Shown in pieces: positions 1 through 6,784 of a stretch of DNA of 13,556 nt; the stretch's first letter is position 1, and the number at the start of each line of letters is the position of its first letter. The position numbers were made by a program, and so were the translations under genes. The notes below the pieces were generated by a model, which worked only from the letters and a program-made list of their open reading frames with translations, was not told the DNA's origin and made no database searches. This DNA is from Nitrospinaceae bacterium. GTDB lineage: Bacteria > Nitrospinota > Nitrospinia > Nitrospinales > VA-1. Location of the stretch: the NCBI GenBank assembly GCA_029261675.1, contig JAJDBA010000334.1:1-13556 (forward strand), in the 5' to 3' direction.

Positions 1-13
1 TAATTTTTTTCAT
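1..13 (-). CDS. Start of the next gene after leuC (leuD expected), cut by window edge
   Basis: Reading leftward from the leuC stop, an ATG followed by AAA AAA ATT begins 6 bases after that stop and runs off the window. A weak TAAG lies about 7 bases before it, and a GTG two codons earlier is an alternative start. Only four codons are visible, so the product cannot be read. In most bacteria the small subunit of isopropylmalate dehydratase (leuD) directly follows leuC; that is the only basis for the suggestion. Confidence 0.35.
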
Positions 14-19
14 AGTCAC

Positions 20-1321
20 TTAATTATTAACATATTTATCTGGGTTCGTAATATGCCCGGTCAAAGCTGATGCGGCAGCAGTATAAGGAGATGCCAGATA
101 AACATGGGACTGTTTCGAACCCATCCGACCTGGAAAGTTTCGGTTGGTGGTCGAAATCACTACTTGATTGTCTTTCGCCCGCCCAAAAGTATCTTTCGGT
201 CCACCCAAACATGCTGCGCAAGAAGGGTCTCCCAAATAAGCTCCGGCATTTTTAAAAATATCGACTAACGTTTCACCGTCAATTTTTTCTTTATGAAGAT
301 CATCTTCAACTTCACGCGTTGCGGGAACAATAAAGGTATCGATTTGTACTTTTTTCCCTTTAAGAAGTTTGGCCGCAGCCATAAAGTCAGTCAACTTACC
401 ACCTGTGCAAGAGCCAATATAAGCGCGGTCAAGCTTTACATCTTCACATTCTGAAACCTTGGCTTTATTATCCGGAGAATGGGGTTTGGCAACAATGGAT
501 TCCATTTCACTGGCATTGTAGGTCTTCTTAAAAAAGTATTTCGCATCCTCATCGGAATGATAAATTTTATAAGGTCTATCTGTACGTTGCCGTACATAAT
601 CGGTCGTCACCTCGTCCGCTTCAATAATGCCATTTTTACCTCCTGCTTCGATCGCCATATTGCACAGGGTCATGCGCTCTTCCATTGAAAGGCCCATCAC
701 CGCATCGCCGCGCCATTCCATCGATCGATAAGTGGCACCATCGACACCAATATCTCCAATCACATTAAGAATGACATCTTTTGCCATTACATGATCTGGA
801 AATTTTCCGGTGAATTCGAAACACATGGATTCAGGAACTTTGACCCATATCTTGCCTGTACCCAGAATAAACGCCGCATCCGTATTACCGATGCCCGTTG
901 AAAACATACCGAAAGCACCCGATGTCGAAGTATGCGAATCCGTCCCGAATAAAATTTCGCCAGGTCGATTGAACCCCTCTTGAGCAAGAGCAAGATGGCA
1001 AACACCTTTATAATTATCCGTACCTACATCATAATAATGTGGCAGATCTTGTTCTTTAACGAATTGTCGCAGGATGTCTATATTCCGGTTAGCGTGGGTG
1101 TCTTCTGTAAAAATAAAATGGTCGGGAATAATGACCACTTTATCGCGATCCCATACTTTCGCATTTTCGCCGAACTGCTTTTTGAAAATTGCAAAAGTGC
1201 CTGGCCCACAAACATCGTGCGTCATCAAAACATCTACATCTACCCAGATATTGTCGCCCGGGACAACAGAATCTTTCCCAGCATGAGCGGCAAGTATTTT
1301 TTCTGTAATCGTCATACCCAT
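20..1321 (-). CDS. leuC: 3-isopropylmalate dehydratase large subunit (aconitase/homoaconitase family)
   Basis: This is the large, iron-sulfur subunit of the enzyme that isomerises 2-isopropylmalate to 3-isopropylmalate in leucine synthesis, working in the cytoplasm with a separate small subunit. The 433 residues are the usual length for the short bacterial form. Three cysteines expected to hold the 4Fe-4S cluster are visible: C305 in GSCTGG, and C368 and C371 in SCAACLGG. GTDSHTST (127-134) and NRNFPGRMG (393-401) are family signatures. Translation from 1321 gives MGMTITEKIL; an AAAGG lies 9 bases upstream, and ATG at 1315 is an alternative that loses two residues. The gene diverges from the radical SAM gene, and its likely partner begins just past the left edge. 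Homoaconitase or citramalate-pathway use cannot be excluded from sequence, since these proteins share all the motifs seen. Confidence 0.93.
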   Translation of the reverse strand: MGMTITEKILAAHAGKDSVVPGDNIWVDVDVLMTHDVCGPGTFAIFKKQFGENAKVWDRDKVVIIPDHFIFTEDTHANRNIDILRQFVKEQDLPHYYDVGTDNYKGVCHLALAQEGFNRPGEILFGTDSHTSTSGAFGMFSTGIGNTDAAFILGTGKIWVKVPESMCFEFTGKFPDHVMAKDVILNVIGDIGVDGATYRSMEWRGDAVMGLSMEERMTLCNMAIEAGGKNGIIEADEVTTDYVRQRTDRPYKIYHSDEDAKYFFKKTYNASEMESIVAKPHSPDNKAKVSECEDVKLDRAYIGSCTGGKLTDFMAAAKLLKGKKVQIDTFIVPATREVEDDLHKEKIDGETLVDIFKNAGAYLGDPSCAACLGGPKDTFGRAKDNQVVISTTNRNFPGRMGSKQSHVYLASPYTAAASALTGHITNPDKYVNN

Positions 1322-1339
1322 TTAATAAGGCCTTTCAAA

Positions 1340-1356
1340 GTGGGTTATTACCCCAC
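1340..1356. promoter_or_regulatory. Short dyad in the leuC leader
   Basis: GTGGGT and ACCCCAC pair around TATT with one bulged C, ending about 19 bases before the leuC start codon. It could be an operator or an RNA hairpin over the leuC leader. No T-run follows, so it does not look like a terminator. Function is unknown. Confidence 0.3.
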
Positions 1357-1371
1357 ATAGTGCTTGAGTTT

Positions 1372-1393
1372 TCTTTTGGAAATTCCGAAAAGA
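1372..1393. promoter_or_regulatory. Inverted repeat between divergent leuC and radical SAM genes
   Basis: TCTTTTGGAA and TTCCGAAAAGA form a ten-base dyad around a central A, with one bulged G. It sits in the divergent gap, where an operator would be expected. No known operator consensus was recognised, so this is a structural observation only. Confidence 0.3.
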
Positions 1394-1451
1394 GTGTAAG
1401 TAATAAAGATACCATATGAAAACATAGAAACCCCAAAAAAATTGTACCTTA

Positions 1452-1481
1452 TTGATTTATTTGGAGTAAAATATTTATAAA
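1452..1481 (+). promoter_or_regulatory. Candidate sigma-70 promoter for the radical SAM gene
   Basis: TTGATT (1452-1457) and TATAAA (1476-1481) are separated by 18 bases. Transcription would begin near 1488, giving a leader of about 28 bases before the ATG at 1516. The -35 matches the consensus at four of six positions, so this is a moderate prediction in AT-rich DNA. Confidence 0.35.
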
Positions 1482-1515
1482 TGGCAGTTTTTCAGCCTTG
1501 CATCCCCATTATTTT

Positions 1516-2553
1516 ATGAAAAATCTAATCTTGCTGATCAAAGAGACCCTAAATCGATTACGCTACAAGATCCCCCATCGACCGCAACAAGTACAGATTG
1601 AAATCACCAATCGGTGCAATATGGATTGCCCCATGTGTCAGCGAGAAGATTTAGGGATCGAACTCGAACATATGGAGTGGTCGAATTTCACCACCGTGGT
1701 AGATAAACTCGGTAACGGCGAAAACATAACCCTTACGGGTTGGGGGGAACCTTTCATTCATCCCCGCGTGTTCGATATGATTTCTTACTGTAAAGAACGC
1801 GGACACCGAGTCATGATCACCTCTAACGGACTGTTCACTAAACCCAGCATGGTGGACGATATCCTTAATTCGGGATTAGACAGCGTTACTTTTTCTATCG
1901 ATAGTGTCAATGGCAACGAGACGGTGGTGGAAGGGCATACCAGCTCAAAAGTTTATGAAAGCATTGAAGCCGTTGTAAACGGACGCAAAAACGGAGCCCC
2001 AAGCGTCCGTTTACAGGCGACCATTCATTCCGGTTGTGAAAATGACCTCTACGATGTTATCCGTTATGGAGCGCGTATTGGTTGCGATGTCGTAAACGTT
2101 GGCCGGCTCGATCGTCAATTCCGTCCCAACCTAAAAAGACCCGACGCCAAAGAAGAAAGGTTAATTTTTCTGAAGGCAGATGAAATAGCTCATGCCGCAG
2201 GCATTCAATTGGATTGGTTGCAATATACCGTGTCTCAGGGAATCACCCGGTTTTTCTACAAACTCCTGCGTAAAAAACTTCACAAGTCAGGAAGCTATTG
2301 CTTGAAAACTTTTGACTACGCCTATGTCACGCGTGAAGGTAACGTGACCCCCTGTTGTCTTCTGCCCAATTCCAAAATGGGGAACTTGCTCACGGATAAC
2401 CTGAAAAGCATCTGGCAAAACGGCAAATTCGATTCTTTCCGTGAAAACTATAGAGATACCTGTGGTGATTGTGATTTATGGACCATCGACCAGGTGGACA
2501 CACGCCAAGCCCAATCACAACCTGAAACAGAACCCGCATTGAACACCCATTAA
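1516..2553 (+). CDS. Radical SAM/SPASM domain protein
   Basis: A cytoplasmic radical S-adenosylmethionine enzyme of unknown substrate. From the ATG at 1516 it has 345 residues. The CxxxCxxC cluster motif is CNMDCPMC (C34, C38, C41), following QIEITNRC as is typical. The SAM-binding GE-type motif is seen in TLTGWGEPFIHP. Near the C-terminus, YCLKTFD, VTPCCLLP and CGDCDLW supply the cysteines of a SPASM-like auxiliary cluster domain, so at least one extra iron-sulfur cluster is likely. A TTG at 1498 would add six residues (MHPHYF); neither start has a clear Shine-Dalgarno, and ATG was preferred for that reason. SPASM proteins act on peptides (as in PqqE and anSME) or on other substrates such as in lipid and cofactor pathways. 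No precursor peptide gene is visible nearby, so a RiPP role is not supported. The last 20 or so residues are polar and probably disordered. Confidence 0.85.
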   Translation: MKNLILLIKETLNRLRYKIPHRPQQVQIEITNRCNMDCPMCQREDLGIELEHMEWSNFTTVVDKLGNGENITLTGWGEPFIHPRVFDMISYCKERGHRVMITSNGLFTKPSMVDDILNSGLDSVTFSIDSVNGNETVVEGHTSSKVYESIEAVVNGRKNGAPSVRLQATIHSGCENDLYDVIRYGARIGCDVVNVGRLDRQFRPNLKRPDAKEERLIFLKADEIAHAAGIQLDWLQYTVSQGITRFFYKLLRKKLHKSGSYCLKTFDYAYVTREGNVTPCCLLPNSKMGNLLTDNLKSIWQNGKFDSFRENYRDTCGDCDLWTIDQVDTRQAQSQPETEPALNTH

Positions 2554-2587
2554 CAACTCTTTCGAATATAAAAGAGCCTCCTTCCGG

Positions 2588-2603
2588 CCAAAAGCGGACA
2601 TTG
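2588..2603 (-). repeat. Short intergenic repeat, left copy (inverted)
   Basis: CCAAAAGCGGACATTG is, apart from one extra A, the reverse complement of CAATGTCCGCTTTGG at 3079-3093. The two copies point towards each other across the ankyrin gene. The core resembles short intergenic repeats I remember from several proteobacterial genomes; no search was possible. Confidence 0.55.
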
Positions 2604-2626
2604 TCTTTACGACTAAATCCTGGTTT

Positions 2627-2914
2627 TTACAATTTAGCGCCCGCATCTATTAATAATTCTTCAATATTTTTATGACCATTTTTGGACGCAATCGCTAAAG
2701 CCGTTCTGCCATCGGAAGCTTTAATATCAATATCGGCTCCTCTTTTCAAAAGAAGCTCAACAATGTTTATATTTCCGTTTTCGGTGGCGTACATTAAAGC
2801 CGTTAAACCTTCACTATCTTGTATGTTTAGATTATCTCCACGGTCCAGAAAATACGTTGCCATTTCTCTGTGACCACTTTTTGCAGCAGCGTATAAAGAA
2901 TCTATCCCACTCAT
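2627..2914 (-). CDS. Small ankyrin-repeat protein
   Basis: A 95-residue protein made almost wholly of ankyrin repeats: residues 4-34, 35-67 and 68-95, with TALMYATENG and TALAIASKNG as the clear repeat starts and VELLLKRGAD and EELLIDAGA as the second helices. There is no signal peptide and no membrane segment, so it is probably cytoplasmic. Ankyrin repeats bind proteins; the partner is unknown. GGAGAA lies six bases before the ATG and a good promoter is present, so this looks like a real monocistronic gene although it is short. It is flanked by inverted copies of a short repeat, which may mean it was gained as a unit. The 3' end faces the radical SAM gene. Confidence 0.8.
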   Translation of the reverse strand: MSGIDSLYAAAKSGHREMATYFLDRGDNLNIQDSEGLTALMYATENGNINIVELLLKRGADIDIKASDGRTALAIASKNGHKNIEELLIDAGAKL

Positions 2915-2977
2915 TTAGCTTCTCCAAATAAATTCAACATATTTAGAAATCTCAATTAGACTGACCAGACTCCGTTA

Positions 2978-3007
2978 TTTATACAAGATTTGGGATTCAG
3001 TTTTCAA
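2978..3007 (-). promoter_or_regulatory. Sigma-70 promoter of the ankyrin gene
   Basis: On the minus strand, TTGAAA (3002-3007) and TATAAA (2978-2983) are each five-of-six matches to the consensus hexamers, with an 18-base spacer. Transcription would start near 2971, giving a leader of about 57 bases that carries the GGAGAA ribosome site. Confidence 0.55.
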
Positions 3008-3078
3008 AGGTTATACTGACAACACCTTCCCTGATGAGGGCTAGCATCAGAATAAAACACAGCTAGCACAAAATTATT

Positions 3079-3093
3079 CAATGTCCGCTTTGG
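3079..3093 (+). repeat. Short intergenic repeat, right copy
   Basis: CAATGTCCGCTTTGG, followed by ATCGGTAAGCGAC, is the inverted partner of the copy at 2588-2603. The following bases could be a worn second arm of the same kind of element. Confidence 0.55.
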
Positions 3094-3228
3094 ATCGGTA
3101 AGCGACCTGCCTCCACTAAATTTCGTTCTGAAAAATTGTTATAGCCCTTTAGGGTGTCTACGGGTTATCATCTCAGGTCGATCTAATTCACGCAAGTTAT
3201 CCATTAAATAGTTTATTACACAAACCCT

Positions 3229-4677
3229 ATGGCCGAGTCACAATCCAAACAGATTTTTGTAGATCGCCGTCCACTTTGGATCGTGCTTTTTGATCGGATG
3301 CGTCGATACCTGTTCCTCGCTCTGTTCTTTGGGGTTTTTGCGCTGTTGCTGACTCAAGAGGGCCCCAGTGGACTATCATTAGAAGGCTATAAAGTACTCT
3401 GTCTTTTTGTGCTTTGCGTGTTGCTATGGTCAACGAACCTGATTCCGTTATCTATCACCAGTCTGCTGGCCATCGCCGCAGTCCCCTTATTAGGCGTGAT
3501 GGAAGCCTCGCAGGCTTACTCTTTCTTTGGCAACAAAGCGGTATTTTTTATTCTTGGGGTTTTTATCCTATCCGCCTCGATGATTGCGTGTGGACTCAGC
3601 ACAAGAATATCTATCTGGGTAATGAAACATTGGAGCAACACCCCATCCCAATTGATCACATCCATTTATTGTTTTGCGGGAATCAGTTCCTGCTTTATGT
3701 CTGAACATGCGGTGGCCGTGATTCTGTTTCCCATAATTCACGAGATCGCACAATCGCTGAACCTGAAAAGAGAAAACTCGATCTTTGCAAAAGGCATGTA
3801 CTTCGCTATGGCCTGGGGGTGCATCATAGGCGGAGCCATGACAGTTCTCGGTGGCGGTCGGGTTCCACTTGCTGTCGAAATGTTGGAAAAATCGACTGCC
3901 GGGGCAGAAACCATCGGCATCCTTCAATACACCCAATTGAGTTTCCCTCTCATATTGGCCATGTTTGCAGGCGGTTGGTTGGCCTTGAAGTTTTTATTCC
4001 CTCCTGACATTCAAGATATTGAAGCAGCGAGAAAAGCCTTAAAACATAAGTCAATTGTCATGGGAAATTTAACCTTTCAGGAAAAAGGCATAGCCCTGGT
4101 TATGCTAATGACCCTTTTCTGCTGGTTTGTTTATGGGGATCAATTGGGAATCGCCAACATAGCCATCATTTCTATAGTCCTTTTATTTGTGCTGAACCTC
4201 ATCACTTGGAAAATGGTGGAATCCCATATTAACTGGGCCATTGTTCTGATGTATGGGGGCGCGATCTGTTTGGGTGAAGTTATGGCAGAAACAGGTGCCG
4301 CATTGTGGCTTGCAGAAAAATTGTTTGTGGGGGTAGTCGAATCTCCCATCGTATTCCTTTTGGTCATTGCCCTGCTGTCGACATTATTCACTACATTCAT
4401 GAGCAATTCGGCGGTCATCGCTATTCTTTTGCCAACGGCGATCAGTATGAGTCCGACTTATGGAATTCATCCTGCTATGGCAACCATGACGGTGATTCTG
4501 CCGAGCAACTTTGCTTTCATATTACCCATTGCAACACCCGCTTCGGCATTGGCTTACTCTTCAAGGTTCCTGACCTTGAAAGAGATGATCTGGTCGGGTT
4601 CGCTTCTCAGTCTGTTTGGCTTAGGCTGTTTTTTAATCATGCTGATTTTTTACTGGCCAATGATTGGCTTCCAATAG
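3229..4677 (+). CDS. SLC13/DASS family anion transporter (sodium:sulfate/dicarboxylate type)
   Basis: An inner-membrane protein of 482 residues, the usual length for the DASS family, which imports sulfate, di- or tricarboxylates with sodium. Hydrophobic segments run from about residue 26 to the C-terminus. STNLIPLSITSLLAIAAVPL (68-87) is the family's N-terminal signature, and LPIATPASALAYSS (432-445) matches the conserved helix near the second substrate site. In characterised members two SNT motifs coordinate sodium. Here the second is SNS (392-394), while the first is SEH (158-160, in FMSEHAVAVILFP), a clear departure. The substrate cannot be named. A rhodanese gene follows after 28 bases, which hints at a sulfur compound but does not prove it. 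The ATG at 3229 has no good ribosome site; ATG at 3298 (residue 24) is no better. The stop lies within a tandem 21-bp duplication. Confidence 0.85.
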   Translation: MAESQSKQIFVDRRPLWIVLFDRMRRYLFLALFFGVFALLLTQEGPSGLSLEGYKVLCLFVLCVLLWSTNLIPLSITSLLAIAAVPLLGVMEASQAYSFFGNKAVFFILGVFILSASMIACGLSTRISIWVMKHWSNTPSQLITSIYCFAGISSCFMSEHAVAVILFPIIHEIAQSLNLKRENSIFAKGMYFAMAWGCIIGGAMTVLGGGRVPLAVEMLEKSTAGAETIGILQYTQLSFPLILAMFAGGWLALKFLFPPDIQDIEAARKALKHKSIVMGNLTFQEKGIALVMLMTLFCWFVYGDQLGIANIAIISIVLLFVLNLITWKMVESHINWAIVLMYGGAICLGEVMAETGAALWLAEKLFVGVVESPIVFLLVIALLSTLFTTFMSNSAVIAILLPTAISMSPTYGIHPAMATMTVILPSNFAFILPIATPASALAYSSRFLTLKEMIWSGSLLSLFGLGCFLIMLIFYWPMIGFQ

Positions 4678-4698
4678 CCGATGATCGGCTTCCGATAA
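4657..4698. repeat. Tandem 21-bp duplication spanning the transporter stop codon
   Basis: Two adjacent 21-base units (4657-4677 and 4678-4698) match at 17 positions. In the transporter frame they read PMIGFQ-stop and PMIGFR-stop, so a second full copy of the C-terminal end lies just past the TAG. Each unit holds the pattern CCRAT-G-ATYGG-CTT-CCRAT: the first uses CCAAT/ATTGG and the second CCGAT/ATCGG, so three of the four differences keep the dyads intact. Each can form a 5-bp stem with a 3-base loop. The second unit ends 7 bases before the rhodanese start codon. Confidence 0.8.
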
Positions 4699-4705
4699 AA
4701 AGACT

Positions 4706-5041
4706 ATGAATTCCGTAAAACAACTTCAGGCCATTGAGCTGAAAAAAAAGTTAGATAACGTAGAAGATATCTTCTTACTCGATGTTCGTGAACCTTGGGA
4801 GTTCTCCCTCGCTGCCATTGACGGCTCAGAAAACTTCCCTCTGGCCGAAGTGGTTGACCGTCAACAGGAGTATGCTTTTGAAGAAGAGATCGTCGTGATC
4901 TGCCACTACGGCGAACGTTCGCAACGAGCCGCGCAAGAATTAGCCGAATGCGGATTCAACGTTCACAATCTAGTCGGCGGCATCGATGCATGGTCGCAAG
5001 TGGTCGACCCAAACGTCCCACGCTACAGCCCCAACGGCTAA
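4706..5041 (+). CDS. Single-domain rhodanese-like sulfurtransferase
   Basis: A 111-residue cytoplasmic protein consisting of one rhodanese domain, like GlpE/PspE-type proteins but without a signal peptide. LLDVREPWEF (24-33) is the conserved N-terminal motif. The active-site loop is CHYGERS with the catalytic C66, and GGIDAWSQ (91-98) is the typical C-terminal motif. All residues needed to carry a persulfide are present, so activity is likely; the donor and acceptor are unknown. It lies 28 bases after the transporter on the same strand and is probably co-transcribed. No strong Shine-Dalgarno precedes the ATG, and the duplicated hairpin region directly upstream could affect its translation. 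MoeB/ThiF-type partners are not visible here. Confidence 0.88.
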   Translation: MNSVKQLQAIELKKKLDNVEDIFLLDVREPWEFSLAAIDGSENFPLAEVVDRQQEYAFEEEIVVICHYGERSQRAAQELAECGFNVHNLVGGIDAWSQVVDPNVPRYSPNG

Positions 5042-5110
5042 CCCGTCTCAGTCAATCACAGATCTACAACCGACAGCGCAAAGGGGAAAACCCCCAAACC
5101 AGGTCACACT

Positions 5111-6571
5111 TTATATCGGCTTATATTCTTTCAACCCCAGTCTTTGGATTCTTGTGGTGAGGGTGGTGGGGGGAATATCTAACAATTCTGCAGCACCTCC
5201 CACCCCGAAAATTTTCCAGTTGGTCTGATTTAAAGCCCTTAATATATTTTCACGCTCAAACTGTTTGATCTCGTAAAAAGTTGAGACTCTGCCTTGCATT
5301 GGAATTTCTTTGCTAATCTTTTTTTGATCTAACAATTTTTTATTGTTGGGGTTATCAGGTAAATCGAGCCGCAACCGTCCCGACTTCGAAATGATCACCG
5401 CCCTTTCAATCACGTTTTGCAGTTCACGAATGTTTCCCGGCCATGGATAGTTCTCCATATGAATAAGATTAGCCTTGGACAGCTTGATTCCGTTTCGATT
5501 GAATTTTTTCTCTGCACGCTTTAGAAAATGGACCGCCAGCAATGAAATATCCATTTTTCTCTCTCTTAACGGAGAAACTTCTAAAGGAAAAACATTGAGG
5601 CGATAAAACAGATCTTCCCTGAAGTTCCCTTTCACCACCTCACTCTTTAAGTTTTTATTGGTTGCTGCAATAATCCTGACGTTGGCTTTTAAAGTTTTCT
5701 CGTCTCCTACAGGTTCAAAGGTTCCTTCTTGCAACACTCGCAGCAATTTGCTTTGAAGATCCAAAGGGATTTCCCCCACTTCATCCAAGAACAAGGTTCC
5801 CTCATCTGCCAATTCAAACCTTCCAACCCGATCTTTGATGGCACCTGTAAAAGCACCTTTAACATGGCCAAAAAACTCACTCTCGTATAATTCGCGGGGA
5901 ATGGATGCACAATTTACCCTTATTAAGGATCGATTAGACCTTGGGCTTTGTCTGTGAATTTCATTGGCTATGAGTTCTTTGCCTGTACCTGATTCCCCCG
6001 AAATCAAAACATTTGCGTCGGTGTTCGCAACCATTTCAATTTGTTTTAAAATATTTTGCAACGAAGGGCTTTGACCTATTATCCCACCAAAGGATTGAAG
6101 CTCCATCATTTCTTCGCTGAGGTATTCATTCTCCAGTTCTAATTGTTTTCTTAATCGCTGAATTTCATCAAAGGCGCAGGCATTTTCTGCTTCCATTTTT
6201 TTGCGCGCTGAAATATCTCTTCCGAATCCCACTGCATATTCTTTACCATCGAACTCAACAAAACTCACGGTGACATCCACCGGGAAGGTTTCACCTGCTC
6301 TGGTTTGGTTGCGAGACTCAAAAGAAATGCTCTTATCCCTTCTTAGTTCCTTCCAGAACTGCTTCCAGGTTTTTCGGTTGGAATCTGGATCGATGTCTTG
6401 AATGGTGAGACCGATCAATTCATCTTCAGAATACCCCAGGCGTTTGCAGGTAGAATCGTTAGCCTTCAGGATGACCCCCTCGGAGTCATGAAATAAAATT
6501 AAATCGGCTGATCGTTGGATCGTGAATCGAGCCAGCTCCAGTGATCGTTCTTTTTTTATATCCTTTGCCAC
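5111..6571 (-). CDS. PAS-domain sigma-54-dependent transcriptional activator (bacterial enhancer-binding protein)
   Basis: A DNA-binding activator that uses ATP to open sigma-54 RNA polymerase promoters. Order of domains in 486 residues: PAS sensor (about 15-125, with the PAC-like VGFGRDISARKKMEAEN end), coiled-coil linker (about 126-160), AAA+ domain (about 164-395) and Fis-type helix-turn-helix (about 446-482, GGAAELLDIPPTTLTTRIQR). The AAA+ part has Walker A GESGTGKE (192-199), the sigma-54-contacting GAFTGA (239-244), Walker B GTLFLDE (258-264) and FREDLFYRLNVFPL (317-330), all intact, so it should be active. No receiver domain is present; the PAS domain probably senses a ligand or redox state directly. 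Cysteines C42 and C132 lie in the sensor and linker. The start is GTG, supported by AAAGGGGG six bases upstream. It is divergent to the VOC-pirin-DoxX-nitroreductase operon, whose promoter is of sigma-54 type, so that operon is its likely target. Confidence 0.92.
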   Translation of the reverse strand: MAKDIKKERSLELARFTIQRSADLILFHDSEGVILKANDSTCKRLGYSEDELIGLTIQDIDPDSNRKTWKQFWKELRRDKSISFESRNQTRAGETFPVDVTVSFVEFDGKEYAVGFGRDISARKKMEAENACAFDEIQRLRKQLELENEYLSEEMMELQSFGGIIGQSPSLQNILKQIEMVANTDANVLISGESGTGKELIANEIHRQSPRSNRSLIRVNCASIPRELYESEFFGHVKGAFTGAIKDRVGRFELADEGTLFLDEVGEIPLDLQSKLLRVLQEGTFEPVGDEKTLKANVRIIAATNKNLKSEVVKGNFREDLFYRLNVFPLEVSPLRERKMDISLLAVHFLKRAEKKFNRNGIKLSKANLIHMENYPWPGNIRELQNVIERAVIISKSGRLRLDLPDNPNNKKLLDQKKISKEIPMQGRVSTFYEIKQFERENILRALNQTNWKIFGVGGAAELLDIPPTTLTTRIQRLGLKEYKPI

Positions 6572-6612
6572 TTTTAGCCCCCTTTGTTTTTCGTCCTACA
6601 GGATATACGTAT

Positions 6613-6633
6613 TTGAGTATATTTACTACTTAA
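6613..6633. promoter_or_regulatory. Candidate upstream activator site, promoter-distal dyad
   Basis: TTGAGTA (6613-6619) and TACTTAA (6627-6633) form an inverted repeat with one mismatch and a 7-base spacer. It lies about 90-110 bases upstream of the -24 element at 6725, where enhancer-binding proteins usually bind. An overlapping ATATAC/GTATAT dyad (6603-6622) is also present. Assignment to the adjacent activator is inference. Confidence 0.45.
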
Positions 6634-6650
6634 TTACGTCTTTAACTGTT

Positions 6651-6660
6651 TTGAGTAGTA
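6651..6660. promoter_or_regulatory. Candidate upstream activator half-site, promoter-proximal
   Basis: TTGAGTAGTA is the reverse complement, with one mismatch, of TACTACTTAA at 6624-6633. It repeats the TTGAGTA half-site of the distal dyad and ends 64 bases upstream of the -24 element. Confidence 0.4.
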
Positions 6661-6724
6661 CCAACACATCCTCGCTGAAACCATAAACAGCCCTAAAATA
6701 GGATATTTATGGATAATAATGCTT

Positions 6725-6740
6725 TGGCACAATACCTGCT
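6725..6740 (+). promoter_or_regulatory. Sigma-54 (-24/-12) promoter of the VOC-pirin-DoxX-nitroreductase operon
   Basis: TGGCAC (6725-6730), five bases, then CTGCT (6736-6740). The family consensus is TGGCAC-N5-TTGCW; only one core base differs, and the invariant GG and GC are 12 bases apart as required. Transcription is predicted to begin near 6751, about 34 bases before the first start codon. The element lies inside the apparent long open frame beginning at 6719, which shows that frame starts too early. Confidence 0.8.
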
Positions 6741-6784
6741 ATATAGATGGCAATGGAACAATCAACAAAGAAAGGACTCTAAAA

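Larger units (their letters stand above)
2915..3228. other. 314-base intergenic region between ankyrin and transporter genes
   Basis: It holds the ankyrin promoter (minus strand, listed separately), a 6-bp stem CTGATG/CATCAG with an 8-base loop at 3031-3050, two copies of GCTAG (3040-3044 and 3062-3066), the right copy of the short repeat at 3079-3093, and a possible RNA hairpin ATAGCCC/GGGTTAT at 3141-3168 that competes with CCCT/AGGG inside it. No convincing promoter for the transporter and no short gene with a good ribosome site was found. Confidence 0.5.

Noticed and set aside
980..1360. 126-codon open frame on the plus strand opposite leuC
   Set aside because: It is antisense to a gene with intact motifs, has no ribosome site and shows no recognisable protein features.
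1481..1519. 12-codon leader frame (ATG 1481) whose TGA overlaps the radical SAM ATG at 1516, suggesting translational coupling
   Set aside because: The only Shine-Dalgarno (GGAG at 1463) is 14 bases away, and the best promoter would start transcription downstream of this ATG.
3568..3936. 122-codon open frame opposite the transporter gene
   Set aside because: It is a shadow of the conserved transporter reading frame, with a low-complexity, unrecognisable product.
5080..5096. GGGG-AAAA-CCCC hairpin between the convergent rhodanese and activator genes as a terminator
   Set aside because: The stem is only 4 bp and no T-run follows on either strand.
6719..6784. N-terminal extension of the VOC protein from ATG 6719
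   Set aside because: The sigma-54 promoter lies inside it, no ribosome site precedes it, and the VOC family N-terminus begins at ATG 6785.
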